From Bacteroidota bacterium (GTDB lineage: Bacteria > Bacteroidota > Rhodothermia > Rhodothermales > UBA10348): DNA of 8,369 bases. Below, piece by piece: positions 1 to 6,066 of this stretch. Within the stretch, counting starts at the first letter, position 1. Every line of letters begins with the position of its first letter. The translations under genes were made by a program, and so were the position numbers. Where the stretch lies: the NCBI GenBank assembly GCA_024640835.1, contig JAHEEH010000060.1:1-8369 (forward strand). Reading direction: 5' to 3'. The notes beneath the pieces are model-generated. The model was not told the origin of the DNA. It saw nothing but the letters and a program-made list of their open reading frames with translations, and searched no databases.

Positions 1-78
1 GACACGACCTACCCCACGTTGGTGCCGTCGCTGCCCGGCCGCCTGCTCTTCGCGGGCGTCAACGTGACCCTTCGATAA
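1..78 (+). CDS. TonB-dependent outer-membrane receptor, C-terminal end (partial)
   Basis: Frame 1 is open from the first base to a TAA at 76-78 and encodes 25 residues ending in GRLLFAGVNVTLR. Alternating hydrophobic and polar residues after a Gly-Arg turn are typical of the last beta-strand of TonB-dependent receptors. In the family this strand carries the signal for insertion by the BAM complex. The usual final residue is aromatic, most often Phe; here it is Arg, which is slightly unusual. The stop lies 20 bp before a HmuY-family lipoprotein gene, and receptor plus HmuY is a known pairing in haem/iron uptake loci, which supports the call. Most of the gene lies outside the window, so the substrate cannot be judged. 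Another outer-membrane beta-barrel is the main alternative. Confidence 0.62.
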   Translation, partial: DTTYPTLVPSLPGRLLFAGVNVTLR

Positions 79-98
79 CCGATCTCTTCCCATAGACC

Positions 99-719
99 AT
101 GCAAGCTCCTCTTCGCCTCAACCTGCTCTTCGCCCTCGTGCTCGCCGTCGGCCTGTCGGCCTGTGACTCCGGCTCCGACGATGGCGATGTCCTTCCCCTC
201 GATGCGACGACCGTCGAGAATCTCCCGGCCGATCCGGCCGTCAACATCGGACCGACGGGACCCGTGGGCAATGGACACTTCACGTTCTTCAGCCTGCGGG
301 ACAACGCGATCGTGACGGATTCGGCCTCCACCGAGTGGGATCTCGGGTTTCGCGGTACGACGATCATCGTCAACGGCGGCGTGAGCGGTCCGGGCCAGGG
401 CGAGGCCCAGGTGGTCGAGGGACTCTTCGAGGAGATCGTCGAAGCACCGGCGACCGGCTGGGCGACCGATGCGGAGGGGGCCACGGCCATCCCGACCGGA
501 TCGGGCAACGGCTGGTACAACTACAACTTCGCGACCATGATCGTCTCGCCGATCCCCGGCCGCGTCATCCTCGTGAAGACGGCCGACGGCAAGTACGCCA
601 AGCTCCGGATCGTCAGCTATTACAGGGGGGCGCCGGAGTCGCCCGGTCTCGAAAGTGTGTCGCGTTACTACACGTTCGAGTTCCTGATCCAGCCCGACGG
701 GTCGACCACGCTCGAATAG
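99..719 (+). CDS. HmuY-family surface lipoprotein
   Basis: The 206-aa product begins with a lipoprotein signal peptide: a hydrophobic stretch at residues 7-21 and lipobox LSAC with Cys22. The stretch after the Cys (DSGSDDGD) resembles the acidic surface-export signal of Bacteroidota lipoproteins, so an outer-surface location is likely. The mature part fits the HmuY beta-sandwich family: STEWDLGFRGTTIIVNGG at residues 77-94, GNGWYNYN at 136-143, PIPGRVILVKTADGKYAKLRI at 151-171, then SYYRG and a Tyr-rich final strand (RYYTFEF). P. gingivalis HmuY binds haem through two histidines and hands it to the receptor HmuR. Here there is only one histidine in the whole protein (His60), so haem binding by that mechanism is doubtful and another ligand is possible. 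The gene follows a TonB-receptor end by 20 bp and is probably co-transcribed with it. The ATG at 99 is chosen because it gives a complete signal peptide. No Shine-Dalgarno is visible. Confidence 0.85.
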   Translation: MQAPLRLNLLFALVLAVGLSACDSGSDDGDVLPLDATTVENLPADPAVNIGPTGPVGNGHFTFFSLRDNAIVTDSASTEWDLGFRGTTIIVNGGVSGPGQGEAQVVEGLFEEIVEAPATGWATDAEGATAIPTGSGNGWYNYNFATMIVSPIPGRVILVKTADGKYAKLRIVSYYRGAPESPGLESVSRYYTFEFLIQPDGSTTLE

Positions 720-750
720 CCGAGACGTCCCGATCGAATTGCTCCCGGAG

Positions 751-790
751 GGGCCCGGTCCGGCACGGCACAGCCGGATCGGGCTCTTCC
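751..790 (+). terminator. Hairpin terminator candidate after the receptor/HmuY unit
   Basis: Bases 751-764 pair with 773-786 as a 14-bp stem with two G-T wobbles (752/785 and 758/779) and an 8-base loop (765-772). It lies 31 bp after the HmuY stop. The tail after the stem (ttccgtctcc) is pyrimidine-rich but lacks a true T-run, so efficiency is uncertain. It may be a 3' stabiliser rather than a full intrinsic terminator. Confidence 0.5.
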
Positions 791-813
791 GTCTCCTCCA
801 GACGCCCTGAACC

Positions 814-1536
814 ATGGCCCAGCCCCTGCACTTCCTGCCGATCCTGACGACCCTCGTCTCGATTCCCTTCGCGATCGTGCTCTTCCGCCACTGGAGGAAG
901 AAGCCGGACGCGCTGTACCTGCTGTGGTGGATGATCGGCGTCCTGACCTACATGGCAGGCACCGTCACCGAGTCGCTGACCACCCTGTTCGGGTGGCAGC
1001 TGGTCGTCTTCAAGGCCTGGTACGTGACCGGCGCCCTGCTCGGTGGTGCCCCGCTCGCCCAGGGCACGATCTACCTCCTGTTCTCGCGCCGGACGGCGAA
1101 CCTTCTCTCGGCGAGCCTCGTCGCCTTCGTTGCAGTGGCCGCCGTTCCGGTGCTGCTCTCGCCGGTCGACCTGTCCCTCGTCGAGACCTTCCGCCTGTCC
1201 GGAGCCGTGCTGGAGTGGCAATGGGTCAGGGCCTTCTCGCCCTTCGTCAATACGTATGCCGTCATCTTCCTCGTCGGCGGCGCAGCCTGGTCCGCCGTGA
1301 AGTACTCGAAGCAGGGAGCGGTCATGCGCGCCCGGATGTGGGGCAACGTCTGGATCGCGGTGGGTGCGATTCTCCCGGGCATCGGCGGTTCGATGGCACG
1401 CGCCGGCATCGTGGAAGGTCTGTACGTCGGCGAGCTCTTCGGCCTCCTCCTGATCTGGATCGGATACCACCTCATCGCGAACGACCGGTCGGTATCCATC
1501 CACGAAAACCAGCAGCGGCTCGCCCACGCCGCCTGA
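814..1536 (+). CDS. Seven-helix integral membrane protein of unknown function
   Basis: The 240-aa protein has seven predicted membrane segments at about residues 7-24, 33-55, 61-90, 94-115, 144-164, 175-198 and 203-222. It has a short cytoplasm-like basic loop after helix 1 (RHWRKKPD) and a polar tail (NDRSVSIHENQQRLAHAA). There is no signal peptide, catalytic domain or known motif that I recognise. Charged or polar residues lie in the helical region (Glu53 in TVTESL, Lys67 in VFKAWY), with Gly/Ala-rich packing in helices 3 and 6. The topology resembles the membrane sensor part of some 7TM signalling proteins, but no output domain is attached, so that is only a comparison. The gene stands 94 bp after the HmuY gene, behind a terminator-like hairpin, and its stop abuts the aroQ promoter. 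The start ATG is preceded by gaacc, with no Shine-Dalgarno. Confidence 0.75.
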   Translation: MAQPLHFLPILTTLVSIPFAIVLFRHWRKKPDALYLLWWMIGVLTYMAGTVTESLTTLFGWQLVVFKAWYVTGALLGGAPLAQGTIYLLFSRRTANLLSASLVAFVAVAAVPVLLSPVDLSLVETFRLSGAVLEWQWVRAFSPFVNTYAVIFLVGGAAWSAVKYSKQGAVMRARMWGNVWIAVGAILPGIGGSMARAGIVEGLYVGELFGLLLIWIGYHLIANDRSVSIHENQQRLAHAA

Positions 1537-1566
1537 TTGCGCCGGTCGGGCCGGGGCGGCTATACT
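1537..1566 (+). promoter_or_regulatory. Sigma70-like promoter for aroQ
   Basis: TTGCGC (1537-1542) and TATACT (1561-1566) are separated by 18 bp and lie directly after the stop of the membrane-protein gene. A start site a few bases downstream would leave a leader of about 20 bases before the aroQ ATG at 1592. The same geometry occurs at 6067-6096, which strengthens the call. Confidence 0.5.
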
Positions 1567-1591
1567 GCGGGGCCACCTTACGGCCGCGCCC

Positions 1592-2026
1592 ATGAAACTG
1601 CTGGTCCTGAACGGCCCGAACCTGAACCTGCTGGGCTCCCGGGAAACCGACATCTACGGAACCGGAACGCTGGCCGATCTCGAGGCCTCGCTCCGGAGCG
1701 AGTTCGCGGACGTCGACTTCGCCTTCGAGCAGTCGGGCCACGAGGGTTCGCTCATCGACGCCCTGCACGAGGCTGCGAGCCGGCGTTTTGACGGGATCGT
1801 CTTCAACCCGGCCGGCTATTCCCACACGTCGGTGGCCCTCCGCGATGCCGTTGCAGCCATCGACGTACCGGTCGTCGAGGTCCACATTTCAAACGTGTAC
1901 GCGCGTGAGCGCTTCCGGCACGTGTCCCGGACCGCGGCGGCGGCGGTCGGCGTGATCTCCGGCCTCGGAATGGCCGGCTATGCGCTCGCCGTCCGCTACC
2001 TGCTCGTCCACGGCGCGAGATCCTGA
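1592..2026 (+). CDS. aroQ: 3-dehydroquinate dehydratase, type II
   Basis: The enzyme dehydrates 3-dehydroquinate to 3-dehydroshikimate, the third step of the shikimate pathway, in the cytosol. The 144-aa length is normal for the dodecameric type II family. All signature blocks are present: NGPNLNLLG at residues 7-15 (Asn10), the lid with Arg17 and catalytic Tyr22 (SRETDIYG), FNPAGYSHTSVALRDA at 71-86 (Asn72, Ser77, His78, with Thr79), EVHISN at 96-101 (catalytic His98), and RERFRHVS at 105-112 (Arg109). The start at 1592 gives the canonical MKLLVLNGPN N-terminus. It has its own promoter-like sequence at 1537-1566 and is followed after only 6 bp by a flippase gene, so the two are probably co-transcribed. 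Nothing suggests loss of function. Confidence 0.97.
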   Translation: MKLLVLNGPNLNLLGSRETDIYGTGTLADLEASLRSEFADVDFAFEQSGHEGSLIDALHEAASRRFDGIVFNPAGYSHTSVALRDAVAAIDVPVVEVHISNVYARERFRHVSRTAAAAVGVISGLGMAGYALAVRYLLVHGARS

Positions 2027-2032
2027 ACGATC

Positions 2033-3562
2033 ATGGCTTCCAGGGGCGGCCGCATCCGCCAGCTCGCCTCGGAGACCGCCGTCTACGGCGTGTCGTCCAT
2101 CCTCGCCCGGGCGGTCAATTTTCTGCTGTTCCCGTTCTACTCGAACGTGTTCGCGCCCGAGATCTACGGGCCGGTCATCGTCGTCTATGCGGCCTTCGTC
2201 TTCCTGAACATCCTGTACCAGTACGGGATGGAATCGGCCTACCTGAAGTACGCCGCTGACGCCGCGGGCGACGTTTCGGGCCGCTCGACCGCCTTCAGCA
2301 CGGCGGTCACGTCACTGGCCCTGACGTCGGCCGTGCTCTCCGCGATGCTCTGGTTCGGCCGCGACGCGGCCGGCCCGCTCGTGGGCCTCGAGTCGCAGTA
2401 TCGGCACCTGCTCGGCTTTGCCGCCGCCATCCTGTTCCTGGATACCGTGGCGGTGGTTCCCTACGCCGAGCTCAGGCTCTCCAACCGCCCGTGGTACTTC
2501 GCCTTCGTGCGCACCCTGTCGGTCGTCGTGAACGTCGTGCTGAACCTGTGGCTGATTCTCGGACAGGGCATGGGAATCGAGGCGATCCTCGTGGCAAACG
2601 TCGTCTCGTCGGCCGTGGCGGTCGCCCTCCTGGCGCCGATCTTCGCCCGGCACCTGAGGCCGAAGTTCAGTGGATCCGGCTGGCGAGCCATGGTGCGCTT
2701 CGGACTGCCGTTCGTTCCGGGAGGCCTTGGATACGCCCTGACCGAGCGCGTCAACATCTTCTTCCTGGAGCGGATGCCGGCCGACCGGGTACTCGAACTG
2801 TACGGAAACGCCATGCCGGCGTCGACGCGGGCAGCCATCGAGGGAGGCGACGTCCACGCCGCCGCCGAATACGTAGTGGGAGCCTACGGCGGGATGGTGA
2901 AACTCGCCATCTTCATGGCGCTCACCGTGCAGATGTTCCGATTCGCCTGGCAGCCCTTCTTCCTGCAGCGGGCACGGGACGAGGACGCGCCTGACCTCTT
3001 CGGACGGGTGTTTCTGCTGCTCACCGCCGGGACGCTCGTCGTGCTCCTCGGCGTCTCGTTCTTCGCGCAGGACCTCGTGTCCATTCCGCTGCCCGGCGGC
3101 CGCCACCTTGTCGCCGAGGCCTACTGGGTAGGCCTGTCGATCGTGCCGATAGCCCTGGTGGGCTATGCCTTCCAGGGCTGGTACTACCACTTCTCGGCGG
3201 GCGCGTATCTGACCGAGACGACGCGTTACTTCGTTCCGTGCACGCTCGCCGGCAGCGCCGTGGCGGTCCTCGTCAATGCCTGGCTGGTTCCGGAATTCGG
3301 CATGACGGCCGCCGCCTGGGGAACGACCGTGGCGTACGTGGTGATGGCGATGCTCCTTCTCGCGCTGGTGCGGCGTCGATACACCGTGGCCTATCGCTGG
3401 TCCCGCATCCTGCCCCTGGTGACGCTCGCGGCGGCGATGCTCGTCGCGTGGCACCTGGTGCCGGAGCTCGGCGCGTGGTGGGCACGGCTGTCCATGGTGG
3501 GCGTCTTTCTTGCCGCTGCCGTCGTCTCCGTGAGACGCCACGCAGGCCCGGTCGCCGCCTGA
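2033..3562 (+). CDS. Polysaccharide/oligosaccharide flippase (MOP superfamily, Wzx-like)
   Basis: The 509-aa, highly hydrophobic protein has about 12-14 membrane helices. Its N-terminus is typical of the Polysacc_synt family: ETAVYGVSSILARAVNFLLFPFYSNVFAPEIYGPVIVVYA at residues 14-53, then YGMESAYLKY at 64-73. Such proteins move lipid-linked glycans across the inner membrane during O-antigen, capsule or exopolysaccharide assembly. The second half keeps the conserved PFVPGGLGYALTERVNIFFLER (226-247) and FRFAWQPFFLQRARD (302-316) regions. Between them lies a loop of about 30 residues (roughly 252-282) that looks longer than usual. The ATG at 2033 is 6 bp after the aroQ stop. No glycosyltransferase is next to it in this window, so the substrate is unknown. 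A lipid II or teichoic-type flippase of the same superfamily is the alternative. Confidence 0.9.
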   Translation: MASRGGRIRQLASETAVYGVSSILARAVNFLLFPFYSNVFAPEIYGPVIVVYAAFVFLNILYQYGMESAYLKYAADAAGDVSGRSTAFSTAVTSLALTSAVLSAMLWFGRDAAGPLVGLESQYRHLLGFAAAILFLDTVAVVPYAELRLSNRPWYFAFVRTLSVVVNVVLNLWLILGQGMGIEAILVANVVSSAVAVALLAPIFARHLRPKFSGSGWRAMVRFGLPFVPGGLGYALTERVNIFFLERMPADRVLELYGNAMPASTRAAIEGGDVHAAAEYVVGAYGGMVKLAIFMALTVQMFRFAWQPFFLQRARDEDAPDLFGRVFLLLTAGTLVVLLGVSFFAQDLVSIPLPGGRHLVAEAYWVGLSIVPIALVGYAFQGWYYHFSAGAYLTETTRYFVPCTLAGSAVAVLVNAWLVPEFGMTAAAWGTTVAYVVMAMLLLALVRRRYTVAYRWSRILPLVTLAAAMLVAWHLVPELGAWWARLSMVGVFLAAAVVSVRRHAGPVAA

Positions 3563-3569
3563 GCCCGAC

Positions 3570-4025
3570 TCAGCCGGGGCACGCCGAACATCCCCTGTCG
3601 AACACGATTCGCCAGGTTCCGACCGCCTCCCGACGCCAAATGGACGTGAAGGTGGCCACCACGATGCCTTCCTCGTCGAAGACGGGTCCCGTGCTCAAGG
3701 CGAGTGTACCGGATTCCAGGACCACGACGGTTTCCGGTTCCCAGGAGAACGGCGCATCCGGGCCGTCAAAATATCCCCTCCAGGCCGCCGCGACCTGCGC
3801 GCGTCCCCGGAGTGGCGTCTCACCGGAGAAGAACACCGCCTCCTCGGCCAGGTACCCGGTGAATGCGTCGAAGTCCCGCTCCGCCATGGAGCGGGCGAAT
3901 CTCCGCTCGGTCTCCAGGACGTCGAGCCGCAGCGCGTCCGGCCCGACGGTCTCTTCGGGCGTACCGCACGCCGCGAAAACAAGTAGGAGCACCGGAACCC
4001 ACGAATGGCGTCGCGACGGATTCAT
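3570..4025 (-). CDS. DUF4440/SnoaL-like (NTF2-fold) lipoprotein
   Basis: The 151-aa product has a lipoprotein signal peptide: basic residues at 5-7, a hydrophobic stretch at 10-19 and lipobox FAAC with Cys20. The mature part matches the small NTF2-fold family often annotated DUF4440 or SnoaL-like: an amphipathic helix (VLETERRFARSMAERDFDAF, residues 36-55), YLAEEAVFFSGETPLRGRAQVAAAW at 58-82 and closing strands (VVATFTSIWRREAVGTWRIVFDRG). Members include polyketide cyclases, dehydratases and many proteins of unknown role. A cone-shaped pocket is expected, but no substrate can be named. The protein ends in a CxxC motif (Cys146, Cys149). The start ATG at 4023-4025 gives the whole signal peptide. 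Its stop is 7 bp from the convergent flippase stop. It lies downstream of the tmRNA terminator on the same strand, so it probably has its own promoter. Confidence 0.8.
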   Translation of the reverse strand: MNPSRRHSWVPVLLLVFAACGTPEETVGPDALRLDVLETERRFARSMAERDFDAFTGYLAEEAVFFSGETPLRGRAQVAAAWRGYFDGPDAPFSWEPETVVVLESGTLALSTGPVFDEEGIVVATFTSIWRREAVGTWRIVFDRGCSACPG

Positions 4026-4103
4026 TTCGGCAGGGTGTTGACGACCCGGCGGCCCGTCCGGTGCGGGACCGATGGACGGCGGGCGAAGATGCGGGGAAAG
4101 GCA

Positions 4104-4141
4104 GAGCCCCGGCTCCGGCCAACCTGCCGGAACCAGGGCTC
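4104..4141 (-). terminator. Intrinsic terminator of the tmRNA gene
   Basis: Read on the minus strand, bases 4141-4126 pair with 4119-4104 in a 16-bp GC-rich stem with two G-U wobbles and a 6-base loop. The wobbles are proper pairs only on the minus-strand RNA; on the plus strand they would be C-A mismatches, so the hairpin belongs to minus-strand transcription. It begins 8 bases after the mature tmRNA 3' end. The tail tgcctttcccc is pyrimidine-rich with a weak T-run. Confidence 0.72.
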
Positions 4142-4149
4142 ATGCGCAC

Positions 4150-4516
4150 TGGTGGAGATGCCGGGAGTCGAACCCGGGTCCGAATGGATGCACGGTCAGG
4201 CGTCTACGTGTGTAGTCGACCTATTGGAGTCTCGCGGACGAACCATTGCCGGTCATCAAGGCGATTCGCCCGCCAAGGCTGATCAGATTTCGGAGTGCCG
4301 TACTAAGCCGGCGTCGGCCCTCCTATTCCGTTATGGATGGTGCCCCTTCGCCCGCCAACGGACAGGCAGGACGAGGGACAGACAGCGGCCTTAAGCCACC
4401 ATCGCGTACGAGTAATCGTTCGCTTTTTCCGTGTTCCCGGCGAGATTTACGAGCATACCGAGAAGCTCGACACGCAGCCTGCCACACAGGCCACCCGTCG
4501 AAGCCGTGACATCCCC
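4150..4516 (-). ncRNA. ssrA: Transfer-messenger RNA (tmRNA)
   Basis: tmRNA acts with SmpB to free ribosomes stalled on broken mRNAs and adds a degradation tag to the unfinished protein. On the minus strand the RNA starts GGGGATGTCACGGCTTCGAC, the standard 5' tRNA-like half, and ends with a CCGGG/CCCGG T-arm around TTCGACT, then CATCTCCACCA with CCA encoded. The first seven bases pair with the 3' CATCTCC as the acceptor stem (one G-U). The conserved GTAGACGCC stretch lies about 60 bases before the 3' end. The length of 367 nt is normal for a one-piece tmRNA. The tag frame is at 4391-4423. Ends were set from the acceptor stem. A tRNA scan might report only the 3' part as a tRNA fragment. The gene lies between two lipoprotein genes on the same strand. 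Confidence 0.97.
4391..4423 (-). other. tmRNA tag-peptide reading frame (ANDYSYAMVA)
   Basis: After the A-rich stretch CGGAAAAA the resume codon is GCG. The frame reads Ala-Asn-Asp-Tyr-Ser-Tyr-Ala-Met-Val-Ala, then TAA, 10 residues in all. The AND start and the aromatic-Ala core match the common tag pattern (AANDENYALAA type). The last three residues are Met-Val-Ala rather than the usual Leu-Ala-Ala recognised by ClpXP. The resume codon was chosen by analogy with other tags, since GCx after the A-rich stretch is usual. Confidence 0.9.
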
Positions 4517-4533
4517 AGTGGTGCAAAGAACGG

Positions 4534-4551
4534 CATGCGGCACGCCGCATG
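4534..4551. repeat. Perfect 8+8 bp inverted repeat upstream of ssrA
   Basis: CATGCGGC (4534-4541) and GCCGCATG (4544-4551) are perfect inverted copies around a 2-base centre (ac). The element lies 18-35 bp upstream of the mature tmRNA 5' end and 55 bp after the stop of the preceding lipoprotein gene on the same strand. It could be a hairpin ending that gene, a processing structure in the tmRNA precursor, or an operator. There is no T-run after it on the minus strand (ccgttctttgc), so the terminator reading is weak. Confidence 0.6.
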
Positions 4552-4606
4552 TCCCTGTTTTCAATAGGCGAGCGCCAGACGGGTTCCGTCGTGGACCGGA
4601 AAAGTC

Positions 4607-5095
4607 TCAGCGGGCGCCCGCCGCCTTGTCCCGCTGCTCCATCGTTCCGGCGTACACCAGGCCGGCCGCGTCCAGGGCATCGGTCAGGGGTTCGAGCACG
4701 GCCCTGGCCAGGCCGCGTTTCAGGTACGGAATCTTGCTCCGCCCGCCCGTGAAGAACCGTCTGTACGGGTGGATCAGGACCCGGACATACGGGCCTGCGA
4801 CGGGCGCCACTTCGAGCTCCACCTCCGTCCGGTAGAGTCCCCACTCGCGGAACGTGCGGGGTTCCGTGGCCAGGACGTTCCCCGACGGGCCTGGAACCAC
4901 CGTCCACCCGGCCTCTTCCAGCGCATGGCGCAGCGCGAGCCCCTCGGCCTTTGCCGCCGGCTGTTCCGCTCCGTCATACTCGTAATCCCGGTACAGCGGC
5001 GAAATGGCCGGAGCGCAGGATGCGACCAGGGCGGTCAGCGTCAGAAGGAGCAGGGATCGACGCACGAGGCTCGTCGGCGGGTTGGGCGGTCTCAC
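4607..5095 (-). CDS. Small lipoprotein of unknown function
   Basis: The 162-aa product has a lipoprotein signal peptide: Arg12-Arg13, a leucine-rich stretch at 15-25 and lipobox VASC with Cys27. I do not recognise the family. The mature part has SPLYRDYEY just after the anchor (residues 32-40), an amphipathic helix with AEGLALRHALEEAGWTV (50-66), beta-rich stretches (YRTEVELEVAP, YVRVLIHPYRRFF) and a C-terminal helix (RAVLEPLTDALDAAG). This looks like a compact alpha/beta domain facing the periplasm. The annotated start is GTG (5093-5095). An internal GTG at 5063-5065 would give MRRSLLLLTLTALVASC, a more typical signal peptide and a 152-aa protein, and may be the real start. It lies 55 bp downstream of the hydrolase gene on the same strand and upstream of ssrA. 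Confidence 0.72.
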   Translation of the reverse strand: MRPPNPPTSLVRRSLLLLTLTALVASCAPAISPLYRDYEYDGAEQPAAKAEGLALRHALEEAGWTVVPGPSGNVLATEPRTFREWGLYRTEVELEVAPVAGPYVRVLIHPYRRFFTGGRSKIPYLKRGLARAVLEPLTDALDAAGLVYAGTMEQRDKAAGAR

Positions 5096-5150
5096 CGGAG
5101 CCTACGCCGCGACGAATCCGTGGTTCGGGGCACAAATCAGCGCCCCTGCC

Positions 5151-5948
5151 TCAGTCGGAGCTGTCCGCAAGCCCGGCGAGAAAGTCACCCAGCAGTTCGC
5201 CGAACCGCTCCGGATGCTCCATCATGGGTGCGTGACCGCACTGGTCCATCCAGTGCAGGGTCGTCTGCGGGAGGAGGCGGGACAGGGTCTCGGCCACGGA
5301 GGGAGGAGTGACCTGGTCCTGGCGTCCCCAGACCACCAGGGTCGGGACCGAGACGCCCGAAAGCTCGTCCGTCACGGTTTCACGCCGGGCCGACCGGGCG
5401 AGGTGAATCAGGCGAAGCGCCCGGGAGCGGTCGTTGATCGTCTCCATGATGGAATCCACGAGACGGTCCGTGACGTGGGCTGGATCATGAAACGTGAGCG
5501 CCGCACGTAGACGGATGAAATCCCGGTCCTTTCGCCGCATGACGGCAACCCCCATGTCCAGCTCCTGGACGCCCGACGATCCCACCAGTCCAAGCGCCCT
5601 GACCCGATCGGTGTGCCGGATGGCCAGGAGAGCGGCCATGTGCCCTCCGAGCGAATTGCCGACGACCACCGGGCAGTGCAGGCCGAGCGCATCCATGAAT
5701 CCCACCATCCAGTCCGTCAGGCCGGCCACCGTGGCCCGGGATCTGGGCAGGCCGAACACCGGAATCCGCGGAACCACCGCTCGGAACCCGGCCTCCACGA
5801 CGGCGGGAATGGATCCGTCCCAGTGGCCGGGGCCTCCGATCATACCGTGGAGCAGCAGCACGCACCTGCCCTCCGGAGATCCGCCACCCTCCTCCACGAA
5901 CCGGTGGCCGAGGTGCTCGCGTTCCGGGTAGCGGGAATCGAACATCAT
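5151..5948 (-). CDS. Alpha/beta-fold hydrolase
   Basis: The 265-aa protein has the complete alpha/beta-hydrolase layout. LLHGMIGGPGHWD at residues 31-43 supplies the oxyanion-hole HG turn. The nucleophile elbow is GNSLGG at 97-102 (Ser99), the acid is Asp211 in VVWGRQDQVTPP, and the base is His239 in CGHAPMMEHP. A helical cap of about 70 residues (roughly 130-195) lies between strands 6 and 7. Such enzymes hydrolyse esters, C-C bonds or haloalkanes. The cap and the QDQVTP acid motif resemble the MhpC/BphD-type branch, but the substrate cannot be named. No signal peptide is seen, so it is probably cytosolic. The frame stays open upstream to a TTG at 5973-5975, but ATG at 5946-5948 (followed by a second ATG) fits better because conserved sequence starts near FDSRYPEREH. 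It is the first minus-strand gene, divergent from the ribosomal-peptide unit. Confidence 0.9.
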   Translation of the reverse strand: MMFDSRYPEREHLGHRFVEEGGGSPEGRCVLLLHGMIGGPGHWDGSIPAVVEAGFRAVVPRIPVFGLPRSRATVAGLTDWMVGFMDALGLHCPVVVGNSLGGHMAALLAIRHTDRVRALGLVGSSGVQELDMGVAVMRRKDRDFIRLRAALTFHDPAHVTDRLVDSIMETINDRSRALRLIHLARSARRETVTDELSGVSVPTLVVWGRQDQVTPPSVAETLSRLLPQTTLHWMDQCGHAPMMEHPERFGELLGDFLAGLADSSD

Positions 5949-6066
5949 CTGGGGTATTCTTCGCGTGGCAGGCAATACGCGTTGCCGTTTCCAGTGTTCG
6001 ACCGCGCTCCGGGCTAATTGCCGCGAATTTCATCGCGTCCGGTGAACCCTCGACGCCGGGGTCGGT

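Noticed and set aside
613..1653. Long minus-strand frame opposite the 7TM gene and aroQ
   Set aside because: It is the antisense shadow of two clear genes in GC-rich DNA. Its translation is Arg/Glu/Gln-rich with no fold, and it crosses a promoter and gene boundaries.
2312..3541. 409-codon minus-strand frame opposite the flippase
   Set aside because: Its translation is His/Arg/Glu-rich low-complexity sequence, while the plus strand encodes a well-supported membrane protein; this is a codon-bias shadow.
4150..4200. tRNA-like 3' end (T-arm and CCA) on the minus strand
   Set aside because: It is the 3' tRNA-like half of tmRNA: there is no anticodon arm, and the matching 5' half lies at about 4500-4516 with a tag frame between.
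4005..4567. Plus- and minus-strand open frames across the tmRNA region
   Set aside because: They run through the RNA gene and its terminator, have compositions typical of chance GC-rich frames and show no domain; the tmRNA explains the sequence.
5096..5150. Possible terminator GGGGC...GCCCC after the hydrolase gene
   Set aside because: The stem is only 5 bp with a 10-base loop and no T-run, not enough to call.
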